This document shows positions 6,159 to 13,494 of a DNA stretch of 33,206 nt, in pieces; position 1 is the stretch's first letter; the number at the start of each line of letters is the position of its first letter. The DNA comes from an uncultured Clostridia bacterium (GTDB lineage: Bacteria > Bacillota > Clostridia > Christensenellales > Borkfalkiaceae). Below the pieces are notes generated by a model, which searched no databases, had not been told where the DNA came from, and worked only from the letters and a program-made list of their open reading frames with translations. Position numbers and translations under genes: made by a program. Where the stretch lies: contig CANQWI010000008.1 in assembly GCA_947627515.1 (NCBI GenBank), positions 1 to 33,206 of the forward strand, given 5' to 3'.

Positions 6159-6854
6159 TTTTTTTATCGCCATCGGGTGGCGATGGGACTTTTGAGCGTA
6201 TTTCTCGCCGTCGCCATGACGTTCGGCGTCTGCTTTTTCGCGCTTTCCCGCACGGCCGCGCAGACAAGCCGTCTCGTTGTCGTCATTGACGCGGGGCACG
6301 GGGGCATTGACGGCGGGGTCGTGGGCATCGAAACGGGACAGAAGGAGAGCGACATCAACCTCTCCCTTTCACGGATCCTGCAGGAGGATTTTGAGGATGC
6401 GGGATTCTATGTTATCCAAACGCGTCCGACGGAGGCGGGGCTGTACGGTGCTGCAACGAGCGGATACAAGAAGAGGGACATGAAACGGCGCAGCGAGGTC
6501 ATCAACGAGAGCGTTCCCGCACTTGTCATTTCCGTGCATCAGAATTTTTTCTCCATGCGCTCGAGAAGGGGCGCACAGGTGTTTTTTCGGGAGGATTCTC
6601 TGTCCTCCCGTTCCCTCGCGACGCACATCCAGAATTCTCTTAATGAGATGCCCGAATGTGTGAAAAAATCCAGTGCGCTCAAAGGGGACTACTATGTCCT
6701 GAACTGCAGCGAGTATCCCTCCGTGATTGTCGAGTGCGGTTTTTTGTCCAATGCAGAGGATGAAAAACTGCTCGTGACGAAGGAATATCAGAAAAAAATT
6801 TCCTCAGCGATCCTCTCGGGTGCGCTTTCCTATCTCGCAACAGAGACATCATAG
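6153..6854 (+). CDS. cwlD: N-acetylmuramoyl-L-alanine amidase, CwlD-like
   Basis: This encodes 233 residues, close to the size of CwlD. Residues ~10-35 form a hydrophobic signal/anchor segment. The Amidase_3 zinc site is visible: VIDAGHGGIDGG (first His), the conserved Glu in GQKESDINL, ISVHQNFF (second His; canonical SIHAN/SLHQN type), and VIVECGFLSN with the catalytic Glu. CwlD removes peptide side chains so that muramic-delta-lactam can form in spore cortex, which implies a spore former if the assignment holds; a vegetative amidase role is the alternative. No ribosome site precedes the ATG, and the start lies in a perfect inverted repeat. It follows the nfnB-like gene by 65 bp with no visible terminator. 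Confidence 0.85.
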   Translation: MNFFYRHRVAMGLLSVFLAVAMTFGVCFFALSRTAAQTSRLVVVIDAGHGGIDGGVVGIETGQKESDINLSLSRILQEDFEDAGFYVIQTRPTEAGLYGAATSGYKKRDMKRRSEVINESVPALVISVHQNFFSMRSRRGAQVFFREDSLSSRSLATHIQNSLNEMPECVKKSSALKGDYYVLNCSEYPSVIVECGFLSNAEDEKLLVTKEYQKKISSAILSGALSYLATETS

Positions 6855-6857
6855 TAT

Positions 6858-6886
6858 TTGACAACCGCCCTTCGGCGTGATATAAT
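6858..6886 (+). promoter_or_regulatory. Perfect-consensus promoter of the acyl-ACP thioesterase gene
   Basis: TTGACA, a 17-bp spacer and TATAAT, matching both boxes exactly. The -10 ends 9 nt before the ATG at 6896, so the expected transcript has a leader of about 0-3 nt. The -35 box begins only 4 bp after the cwlD stop codon. Confidence 0.85.
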
Positions 6887-6895
6887 ATAGGCACT

Positions 6896-7633
6896 ATGGC
6901 CTATTGCAACAGAAAAACCTACGAGCTTCGGTATTCGGATTTCGATTTTAAGGATGAATTGTCGCTCACGTCTCTCCTTGCGCTTGTGCAGGAGTCGGCC
7001 TGTCTGAGCGCGGATGAGCTCGGCTTCGGGTATGACGACCTGAGGCCGCACAACTACGGTTTCCTCGTCGTAAGCACCTATTGCAAGCTTCACCGTCCAA
7101 TTCGTCTCGGAGAAAGCATCACCGTCGAAACGTGGCCGCTCCCGCCCCGTCATGTCTTTTTCGAGCGGGATTATCGCGTTCTCGTCGGAGAGGAGGAGGT
7201 CGCCGCCCTCGCCTCGCGCTGGTGTCTTGTCGACATGGGGACGATGTCCCTTTTGACCGCGGACAAGCTGGGAGAGACGAATGCAAGCTGTCCTTACAGG
7301 AACGAAAAAACGATCGAGGTCCCGAGCTGGAAGATCCCAAAGCTTTCAGAGGGGGAGGAGAGCTACCGCATGCGGGTGAACGTCTCCCACTGCGACCACT
7401 ATTTCCACGCCAATAACACACGCTACCTTGATTTTTTCATCGATTGCTTCTCCATGGAGGAGCTCAAGGGAAAGAGAATCTCTGCCTTTCAGGTTGCCTA
7501 CAACAAGCAGGCCAGGGAGGGGAAGGAGCTTGTGCTCTATCGGAAGGATTTCGACGGATACACTGTCTGTGAGGCGAGAGCAGACGGTGAGCTTCTGACC
7601 CAGTTCCGCGTGGAGTTCGGAGGGGAGCAATGA
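6896..7633 (+). CDS. Acyl-ACP thioesterase (FatA/FatB family, bacterial)
   Basis: This encodes 245 residues with a double hot-dog layout. The first half begins KTYELRYSDFDFKDELSLTSLLALVQESA, the hot-dog helix and dimer strand; VETWPLPPRHVFFERDY is the family signature WP..P.....RDY-like strand. The second half has VNVSHCDHYFHANNTRYLDFFIDC, with the N-x-H/D-x-x-N-type active-site region. Bacterial members hydrolyse acyl-ACP to release free fatty acids. The start agrees with the family N-terminus and is preceded by a perfect promoter only 9 nt away with no Shine-Dalgarno, so translation may be leaderless. The next gene overlaps its stop by ATGA. A nearby DegV could use free fatty acids, but this link is speculative. 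Confidence 0.88.
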   Translation: MAYCNRKTYELRYSDFDFKDELSLTSLLALVQESACLSADELGFGYDDLRPHNYGFLVVSTYCKLHRPIRLGESITVETWPLPPRHVFFERDYRVLVGEEEVAALASRWCLVDMGTMSLLTADKLGETNASCPYRNEKTIEVPSWKIPKLSEGEESYRMRVNVSHCDHYFHANNTRYLDFFIDCFSMEELKGKRISAFQVAYNKQAREGKELVLYRKDFDGYTVCEARADGELLTQFRVEFGGEQ

Positions 7634-8106
7634 GGATCGACAAGCCTGCAGTCTTGAGATTCGTGAACATCTGCAGGAAGCTGTTTTTGACCTTCAGCTG
7701 TGTCGCGATCCCCACAACGATGGTCCTGCTCGTTTTTGCTTTTTTGGGGTACGTCGCCTTCTGGTTCATCGCGCCCGCCGTTTTTGTCGTCTATCTCGTC
7801 GTCTACGGCTTCTACGCGCTCTGTATCTCGATGGGCACGGCAATAGGCTTTGAGATCGCAGGAAAGGTCCTGTATGTCAGGACAAGGCGCAAAACCTACA
7901 CCTATGACGCAGGGATGGGATGCACAAAAATCAAGGTGAGCAAGCGGAAATTCGTCTGCACCTTCGAGACGCAGGATTCCTCCGATAAATTTACCTTTCC
8001 GCGAAGGGTCCTCTTTGCAAAATCGTATGAAGAACAATTCACGCCCGATGAAATTGCCCTGTTCTTCCCTCAGCTCAAGGAATATTTTCCCGATCAAACG
8101 GCGTAG
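7630..8106 (+). CDS. Small membrane protein, two TM helices plus a C-terminal cytosolic domain
   Basis: This encodes 158 residues; I do not recognise a named family. Two hydrophobic helices lie at about residues 17-42 and 45-70. The remainder (FEIAGKVLYVRTRRKTYTYDAG...) reads as alternating beta strands, similar in layout to bacterial PH-like (YdbT/DUF304-type) membrane proteins. The ATG overlaps the stop of the thioesterase gene (ATGA), so the two are translationally coupled, suggesting a lipid-envelope role; this is inference. A 7-bp hairpin terminator overlaps its last codons. A protein of similar layout follows at 8311. Confidence 0.7.
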   Translation: MRIDKPAVLRFVNICRKLFLTFSCVAIPTTMVLLVFAFLGYVAFWFIAPAVFVVYLVVYGFYALCISMGTAIGFEIAGKVLYVRTRRKTYTYDAGMGCTKIKVSKRKFVCTFETQDSSDKFTFPRRVLFAKSYEEQFTPDEIALFFPQLKEYFPDQTA

Positions 8107-8123
8107 TTTGCCGTTTTTCTTTT
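8096..8123 (+). terminator. Terminator overlapping the end of the two-TM gene
   Basis: AAACGGC and GCCGTTT pair around a GTAGTTT loop that contains the TAG stop codon. TTCTTTT follows. It ends the thioesterase/two-TM transcript. Confidence 0.75.
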
Positions 8124-8162
8124 AAGAAAAATGCCGAAATTTTGTTTTTAAAGGTTTTGTAG

Positions 8163-8184
8163 AGTACTATGTCTGACATAATAT
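8163..8184. repeat. Dispersed palindrome, copy 2 (intergenic)
   Basis: AGTACTATGTCTGACATAAT followed by AT. The core ATGTCTGACAT is at 8169-8179. It lies between a terminator and the promoter of the next gene, in AT-rich DNA. TTGTAG lies 16 bp before TAATAT here, so the element could also sit inside a weak promoter. Confidence 0.75.
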
Positions 8185-8254
8185 GGATTTTTATTATATC
8201 ATATTGAATAAAATGTTCCATTCGTTCCCCGAATGCCGCCTTCAAGTTTTTTGC

Positions 8255-8283
8255 TTGACGGAAGGGAACGGATGTGCTAAAAT
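8255..8283 (+). promoter_or_regulatory. Promoter of the second two-TM gene / desulfurase / thiI run
   Basis: TTGACG, a 17-bp spacer and TAAAAT. The gene start is 27 bp beyond the -10, with AGGAAGGA as ribosome site. The upstream 8124-8254 stretch is AT-rich and holds no gene. Confidence 0.7.
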
Positions 8284-8310
8284 GTAGAAAACACAGGAAG
8301 GATCACTGCG

Positions 8311-8913
8311 ATGCTCAAGGATATGCTATACGAGGAGAGTGCGTCTTGCAACCGTGCGGGAGCTGAATCAAGGCTTTACACGGTGTTTTTGGTGCTCTCG
8401 ATCATCTGCTTTTCCATTGCAGGCGTCACGGCCTTCTTTGCAACGTCCGTCATTAGGGGCTTCTTTCTTGACAAATCGCTCCCCATGCTCGGCAAGATCA
8501 TGTACACGGCGATTTGGGTCGTCTTTATCGCTGTCTTTGTTGCAAGCGGCGTCGTCGCATGGTTTTTGAAGAAGCGGTTCAATCTCAGCTATGATTACTC
8601 CTTTGTCGAGGATGAGCTCCGCGTCACCAAGGTTTACAACGGGAGATCGAAAAAATATTTGACGACGATCTCCTGCGCCTCCATCCTCAGGATCGGTCGG
8701 TGCGAAAAGCCCTCGTTTCAGGATGTTCTGCGCGGAATTCAGGGCAAACCGCACTATCTCACCCCCAACAAGACGCCCGCTGAGGAGAAGGAATTTATCT
8801 ATCTTCTTGTGAGCAGTCAGCTCGGAAGAACGCTGTATGTGATCGAATGCAGGCAGGCCATGCTCGAGTATCTTGTGCAGTCTGCAGGCGTCAATAAATT
8901 TGAACGGGAATGA
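8311..8913 (+). CDS. Membrane protein with two TM helices and a PH-like cytosolic domain
   Basis: This encodes 200 residues; no specific family is recognised. Hydrophobic helices lie at about residues 22-48 and 62-86. After them come FVEDELRVTKVYNGRSKKYL and ISCASILRIGRCEK, a strand pattern typical of bacterial PH-like domains in which a basic loop follows the second helix. Its last codons overlap the desulfurase start (ATGA), so it belongs to the same transcript as the tRNA thiolation genes. A functional link to them is not evident. AGGAAGGA precedes the ATG, which supports this start. The layout resembles the genes at 7630 and 23951. Confidence 0.72.
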   Translation: MLKDMLYEESASCNRAGAESRLYTVFLVLSIICFSIAGVTAFFATSVIRGFFLDKSLPMLGKIMYTAIWVVFIAVFVASGVVAWFLKKRFNLSYDYSFVEDELRVTKVYNGRSKKYLTTISCASILRIGRCEKPSFQDVLRGIQGKPHYLTPNKTPAEEKEFIYLLVSSQLGRTLYVIECRQAMLEYLVQSAGVNKFERE

Positions 8914-10031
8914 TCTATTTTGACAATGCCGCCACCACCCGTCCCGATGAGGAGGCGACGAAAAGGGCGGCCGAATTTTTGACAGAGCTCTACTTCAATC
9001 CCTCTGCTCGCTACGGCGGAGGCTTTCGCGTTTCCCAAATTCTTGCAAGGTTTCGGGAGTCGCTTTTAAGCTATGCGGGCGCAACGGGGAGGTATGACAT
9101 CATTTTTACCTCCTGCGGGAGCGAGGCAGACAATCAGGCCGTTTTTTCTTTTGGAAGACGCGGCAATGTCGTAACGACGGCGGGGGAGCATGCGGCAGTG
9201 TATGCGAGCGTCACCGAGCTCAAAAATCGCGGCGTTGAGCCCCGTTTTGCTCCCGTGGAGCGGGATGGGAGTGTCAAACTCGAGAGTATTCTGCCCCTTG
9301 TGGACGATAAGACAAGCCTTGTCAGCGTCATTCATATCAACAATGAGACGGGCGCGGTCAACGACATCGCCTCTATCGCGAGGGCGGTCAAGAAAAAGAA
9401 CCCGCGCACCGTCTTCTTAAGCGACGGCGTGCAGGCATTCGGCAAGCTTGCGACCGTTCTCCCACAGGAGGTTGACCTCTACAGCGTCAGTGCACACAAG
9501 ATCGGCGGGATCAAGGGGGTTGGGGCACTCTTTAAACGCAAGGGGCTCGCACTCAGTCCCCTCGTCTATGGGGGCGGGCAGGAAAACGGCCTTCGAAGCG
9601 GCACGGAGAATACCTACGGCATTGCGGTGTTTGCCTATGCCGCCGAGCATAAATTCAGGACGCTCAGAGAGGATGCGGCGCGGCTCACGCTTTACCGTGA
9701 AAGACTGCTTGCGGGGCTGGATCGGGAGATATTTGTTCGGCTTTCGCCCGAAAAAAGCTCGCCGTACATTCTCACGGTGTCTGCCGTCGGGATGCGCGGA
9801 GAGGTGCTTCAGCGGATGCTCTGGGACAGGGGGCTGTGCGTGGGAACGGGCAGTGCCTGCTCCTCTAGAAACCGCTTCAGCCGCGTCATGACCGCATGCG
9901 GCTACGGTGAGGAGGTCCTCGACGGGGTGCTCCGCATGAGCTTTTCTCCCACCACGACGCAGGATGAGATCGATGAAGCGGCCGAAATTCTCAACGCGAC
10001 CGCCAAGGAATATCAAAGGAATACATTATAA
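8910..10031 (+). CDS. Cysteine desulfurase (NifS/IscS-like, class V aminotransferase)
   Basis: This encodes 373 residues. It begins IYFDNAATTRPDEE, the family's PLP-fold start. FTSCGSEADNQA carries the cofactor-contacting residues, INNETGAV is a conserved substrate loop, SVSAHKIGGIKGVG contains the PLP lysine, GGGQENGLRSGTEN is the conserved arginine segment, and GTGSACSS holds the catalytic cysteine that carries the persulfide. It removes sulfur from cysteine and passes it on as persulfide. Being directly followed by thiI (no gap), it is the likely dedicated donor for tRNA 4-thiouridine and possibly thiamine thiazole, as with the NifZ/ThiI pair of Bacillus. It overlaps the preceding membrane gene by 4 nt. 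Confidence 0.93.
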   Translation: MIYFDNAATTRPDEEATKRAAEFLTELYFNPSARYGGGFRVSQILARFRESLLSYAGATGRYDIIFTSCGSEADNQAVFSFGRRGNVVTTAGEHAAVYASVTELKNRGVEPRFAPVERDGSVKLESILPLVDDKTSLVSVIHINNETGAVNDIASIARAVKKKNPRTVFLSDGVQAFGKLATVLPQEVDLYSVSAHKIGGIKGVGALFKRKGLALSPLVYGGGQENGLRSGTENTYGIAVFAYAAEHKFRTLREDAARLTLYRERLLAGLDREIFVRLSPEKSSPYILTVSAVGMRGEVLQRMLWDRGLCVGTGSACSSRNRFSRVMTACGYGEEVLDGVLRMSFSPTTTQDEIDEAAEILNATAKEYQRNTL

Positions 10032-11183
10032 ATGGAAAAGGTCGTCATTATCCGCTATGCGGAGATCCATCTCAAGGGCAAGAACCGCGGCTATTTCGAG
10101 CGGGTGTTTGCAAACAATCTCGAAAAGGCACTCAAGGGCATCCGTCACGAGCTCCATCGCACGAGCGGCAGATATCTTGTCGCAAATTTTGACGAGGAAT
10201 GGACGGAGGAGATCATGCGCCGCATCTCGAGAGTGTTCGGCGTGCACTCCTATTCGCAGGGGCTTCTCACGGAAAGCAGCCCGGACGCCATCTATGCGGC
10301 CGCACGGCTCGTTGTGCCCGCGGAGGGGAGCTTTAAGGTGCAAACGCACCGCGGAGATAAGCATTATCCGTTGACGTCGATGGAAATCAGCGCTCATATC
10401 GGCGGGCGGCTTCTCGATGAATTCCCCGCACTTTGCGTGGATGTCCACACCCCCGCGCACACCGTCTATGTCGATATCCGCGAGAGCGGCAGAGCACTCG
10501 TCTTCGGCACCTTCTGTGACGGGCCGCACGGGATGCCTGTTTCAACTGCGGGAAGGGGGCTTCTGCTCATCTCGGGGGGCATCGACTCTCCTGTTGCGGG
10601 CTATATGATGGCAAAGAGGGGGTTGACCGTCGAGCTTTTGCACTTCCACAGCTATCCGTATACAAACGAGGCGGCCAAGGAAAAGGTCGTGACGCTTGCA
10701 AGGCTGCTCTCCGATTACACGCTCGTCACCCGTCTCACTACGGTGAGCGTCACGCATATTCAGGAGGAGATCCACAAAAAATGCGCCGCAGAGCTGAATG
10801 TGACGCTTTTGCGGCGGTTTATGCTTCGCATTGCAGAGCGCGTCTCCGCACATGTGGGAGCGGGATGCCTCGTGACGGGGGAGAGCCTCGGACAGGTCGC
10901 AAGCCAGACGCTCGAGGGGCTCACCTCGTCAAATGCTGTCGTCTCTCTTCCCGTCTTGCGTCCTCTCATCGGTTTCGATAAGGAGGACATCATCGAGGTC
11001 GCCAAAAAAATCGGGACCTTCGAGACGTCCACGCTGCCCTATGAGGATTGCTGTACCGTCTTTTTGCCCGATTTCCCCGCCATCAGGCCGAAGCTCCCCT
11101 TCATCGAGGAGGAGGAGAAAAAGCTCGACGTCGAGGGGCTTGTCGAAGACGCGCTTTCAACGCGGGAGATCATAAGGCTTTAA
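10032..11183 (+). CDS. thiI: tRNA 4-thiouridine synthetase ThiI (no rhodanese domain)
   Basis: This encodes 383 residues. An N-terminal ferredoxin-like/THUMP region (IRYAEIHLKGKNRGYFE, then VDVHTPAHTVYVDIRE) binds tRNA. The PP-loop ATP site is LLLISGGIDSPVAGYMM (~residues 176-192), and YEDCCTVFLP near residue 340 is a conserved C-terminal segment. ThiI adenylates U8 of tRNA and replaces its oxygen with sulfur. There is no C-terminal rhodanese domain, as usual in Bacillota, so sulfur must come from a partner, here the adjacent desulfurase. AAAGGA precedes the ATG. The 3' end overlaps the convergent PBP gene by 4 bp, and no terminator lies between them. Confidence 0.95.
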   Translation: MEKVVIIRYAEIHLKGKNRGYFERVFANNLEKALKGIRHELHRTSGRYLVANFDEEWTEEIMRRISRVFGVHSYSQGLLTESSPDAIYAAARLVVPAEGSFKVQTHRGDKHYPLTSMEISAHIGGRLLDEFPALCVDVHTPAHTVYVDIRESGRALVFGTFCDGPHGMPVSTAGRGLLLISGGIDSPVAGYMMAKRGLTVELLHFHSYPYTNEAAKEKVVTLARLLSDYTLVTRLTTVSVTHIQEEIHKKCAAELNVTLLRRFMLRIAERVSAHVGAGCLVTGESLGQVASQTLEGLTSSNAVVSLPVLRPLIGFDKEDIIEVAKKIGTFETSTLPYEDCCTVFLPDFPAIRPKLPFIEEEEKKLDVEGLVEDALSTREIIRL

Positions 11184-13360
11184 TTCTCCCACCAATCGTC
11201 GGGGAGAGCTGCCTTTTTATCGATGTGAACGAGGGGGAGATAGACTGTCTCACCCTCGATATTTTTATAGATCGGGGTCACGCTGTAGCGGTAGCTCTCG
11301 CCCTCCTTCACCGAGCTGTCGCTGATGCATTTTTGATATTTTCCGCGATATATTACCGTTTCGACTCCGCGATTCTGCCTTTTTACGACGTAATCATAGT
11401 ACTCTGTCTGACATAGTACTATGTTAACGGTTCCATTTTTGACGGAAATCGTCGGGGCACAGATCCTCGGCGCAGAATAGCGGGTGCTCATTTCAAGGGG
11501 CGCGGCAGACTTTTTGAAAAGTTCTTTTCTATCCTCGAGGAAGGGGGAATTGGGGTCGGAGAGCAGGATCCTGTGGTTTGTCTCATATTCCTGCATGTCG
11601 ATCGAAAGCTCCTCCACGCCGTCCGCGCGGGGGATCGGGGCAGGCGTATGGCCCCGATAGACCGTCTTTAAAATTTCCAGTGCGAGGCTTGCGGGCATGC
11701 CGCCTCCCGTTGCCGAGATCTCCGTGTTGTCCCGATTTCCGAGCCAAACGCCGACGGTGTCCTCGGATGTATAGGCAATTGTGTAGGCGTCCGTGTTTCC
11801 CGTTTTGCCCTCGGCCGTTCCCGTCTTTGCACAGACGTCATAGGGGAGATTTTTGAGCTTTTTCGCCGTGCCCTCCTTGACGGCTGTCTTCAGCATGTCG
11901 CTGATAAGATAGCTCGTCTCCTCCGAAAAGACGGGTGTTTCTCTCGGCCGATACTCATAAAGGACTCTTCCCTTGCTGTTTTCGATGCGTGAGATCGTCC
12001 TTGACGGAGCGTATTCACCCTGCTTTGCAAGGACCGCATATCCGTCTGCAAGCGCGGGGAGCGTGAAGCCCTCCCGCATCCCGCCGAGCGCAAGGGCGAG
12101 GGAGTAGTCCTCTCTGTCGACATGCAGGCCCATTTTGTCGAGATAGCCTGCCGCCCGTTCGCAGCCCAGCGTATTCAAAAGCTTGACCGCGGGGATGTTG
12201 ACGCTGTGCGAAAGGGCATACCGCGCACTCATGTATTTGCCGCTTGCGCCGCCCGCATCGTCGGGGCAGTAGCCCGAAAAGTCCGTTTTTTCGTCCAAAA
12301 TGGGCGTTGCGGGGCAGATGATGTCCTCCTCGATGGCGGGGCCGTAGACAAGGAGCGGCTTCAGGGTCGACGCGGGGAGCCTTTTGGGAACGCCGCATGT
12401 CGAGGAAAAGGCCTTGATACCGTTGCCCATGTTGTCCCGTATGATCGCGCAGATGTCCGAGTCTGCCTTCAGACTCTCCAGCTTGTCTTGCAGGGTCCTG
12501 TCGAGAAAGGTGTAGACACGGATGGACCCGTAATCTCCCGCATCTGCGCCCGGGAAGACATCTAACAGCTCATCAAACACGAGCGAGAGGTAGCTGTCTC
12601 CGCTCTTTGCCTCGGAGGGGAGGTCGGGAAGCGGAGTGCTTTTTGCAACGGAGAGGGCCTCCTCATCGAGATACCCCTGTGCGGCCATGAGTCCGAGCAC
12701 AAAATTTCTCCTTGAAAGGCAGGCCTCGGCATTGCGGAAGGGGGAATAGCGGTTGGGGGATCTGACGAGTGCCGCAAGCATCGCGCTCTCTGCGGGCGTA
12801 AGCGTCTCGGCCTCCTTTCCGAAGTAGAAATCTGCTGCCGCAGCGATGCCGAACACATCGTGGCCGAAGTAGATGGAGTTGAGATAGAGCTCGATGATCT
12901 CCTCCTTAGAGTACCTTTTTTCAAGCGCACGTGTCAATTTCAGTTCCTTCAGCTTGCGATTCACCGTCTTTTCGCTGGAGAGATGGGTGTTTTTGATGAG
13001 TTGCTGAGAGATCGTTGACGCGCCCTCACGGAAGGAGAAGCTTTTGAGATTCTTGAGAAGTGCCCCGCCGATGCGCCTGTAGTCAAGGCCGTGATGGGTG
13101 TAAAATCGTTTGTCCTCGACCGCGACAAACGCCTGCGGGACATGCTCGGGGAGCTCGTCGAGGGAGACGCTCCTTCTTCTTGCCGCTTCGATCTGCTCTC
13201 CGTTCCCGTCATAGACGCGGACGCAGTCGGTGGAGAGACGGAGCCTCTCGCTGTCGAGTCTGACGCCCGCCGTGACGCCGAAATAATAAAACAGCATACC
13301 GAGCACAAGTGCAGAGAGCACCCCGAGCGGTATGAAGATCCCAAGAATGACTTTTTTCAT
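11180..13360 (-). CDS. Class A penicillin-binding protein (bifunctional transglycosylase/transpeptidase)
   Basis: This encodes 726 residues. A single N-terminal TM anchor (residues ~5-30) is followed by the GT51 transglycosylase with VEDKRFYTHHGLDYR (catalytic Glu), GASTISQQLIKN, KRYSKEEIIELYLNSIYFG and SAMLAALVRSPNRYSP. The transpeptidase domain has the nucleophile in PASTLKP, SHSVN as the SxN motif, and AKTGTAEG as the KTG motif. The C-terminal ~120 residues look like an FN3-type domain (TISVKNGTVNIVL...YRYSVTPIYKN). It polymerises and cross-links peptidoglycan at the outer membrane face. No Shine-Dalgarno is seen before the ATG. A copy of the dispersed palindrome lies in the FN3-like part. 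The gene is convergent with and overlaps thiI. Confidence 0.94.
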   Translation of the reverse strand: MKKVILGIFIPLGVLSALVLGMLFYYFGVTAGVRLDSERLRLSTDCVRVYDGNGEQIEAARRRSVSLDELPEHVPQAFVAVEDKRFYTHHGLDYRRIGGALLKNLKSFSFREGASTISQQLIKNTHLSSEKTVNRKLKELKLTRALEKRYSKEEIIELYLNSIYFGHDVFGIAAAADFYFGKEAETLTPAESAMLAALVRSPNRYSPFRNAEACLSRRNFVLGLMAAQGYLDEEALSVAKSTPLPDLPSEAKSGDSYLSLVFDELLDVFPGADAGDYGSIRVYTFLDRTLQDKLESLKADSDICAIIRDNMGNGIKAFSSTCGVPKRLPASTLKPLLVYGPAIEEDIICPATPILDEKTDFSGYCPDDAGGASGKYMSARYALSHSVNIPAVKLLNTLGCERAAGYLDKMGLHVDREDYSLALALGGMREGFTLPALADGYAVLAKQGEYAPSRTISRIENSKGRVLYEYRPRETPVFSEETSYLISDMLKTAVKEGTAKKLKNLPYDVCAKTGTAEGKTGNTDAYTIAYTSEDTVGVWLGNRDNTEISATGGGMPASLALEILKTVYRGHTPAPIPRADGVEELSIDMQEYETNHRILLSDPNSPFLEDRKELFKKSAAPLEMSTRYSAPRICAPTISVKNGTVNIVLCQTEYYDYVVKRQNRGVETVIYRGKYQKCISDSSVKEGESYRYSVTPIYKNIEGETVYLPLVHIDKKAALPDDWWEN
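11398..11420. repeat. Dispersed palindrome, copy 3 (inside the PBP gene)
   Basis: This is the most symmetrical copy: AGTACTCTGTC, a central T, then GACATAGTACT, with a single mismatch between arms. It encodes part of NIVLCQTEYYDYV in the PBP C-terminal domain. The reading frame differs from the one used by the miaA copy. Confidence 0.75.
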
Positions 13361-13457
13361 CTGTGACAGTATGTGTTCCGCACAAAAAAATAAGCGGGCC
13401 GCATTTGTATTTCTTTCCTTTTTTCTGTTTCGGGACGGTATTTTTCGTCAAAGATGA

Positions 13458-13486
13458 TTGAAAATTGTTTTCATTTATGGTATAAT
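13458..13486 (+). promoter_or_regulatory. Promoter of cobB and the mutSL/mia run
   Basis: TTGAAA, a 17-bp spacer and TATAAT. The -10 ends 8 nt before the ATG at 13495 and no ribosome site intervenes. This is the only clear promoter seen for the six-gene run that follows. Confidence 0.78.
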
Positions 13487-13494
13487 CACGGTAT

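Noticed and set aside
8157-8184. Promoter formed by palindrome copy 2 (TTGTAG-16-TAATAT)
   Set aside because: The following gene has a better promoter at 8255-8283 and the other palindrome copies lack a -35 box, so promoter function is not supported as the general role.
11398-11432. Possible dif/Xer site (AGTACTATGTTAAC resembles a dif arm)
   Set aside because: A dif site needs two 11-bp arms around a 6-8 bp centre and is normally unique; the motif here recurs five times and the full ~28-bp consensus is not matched.
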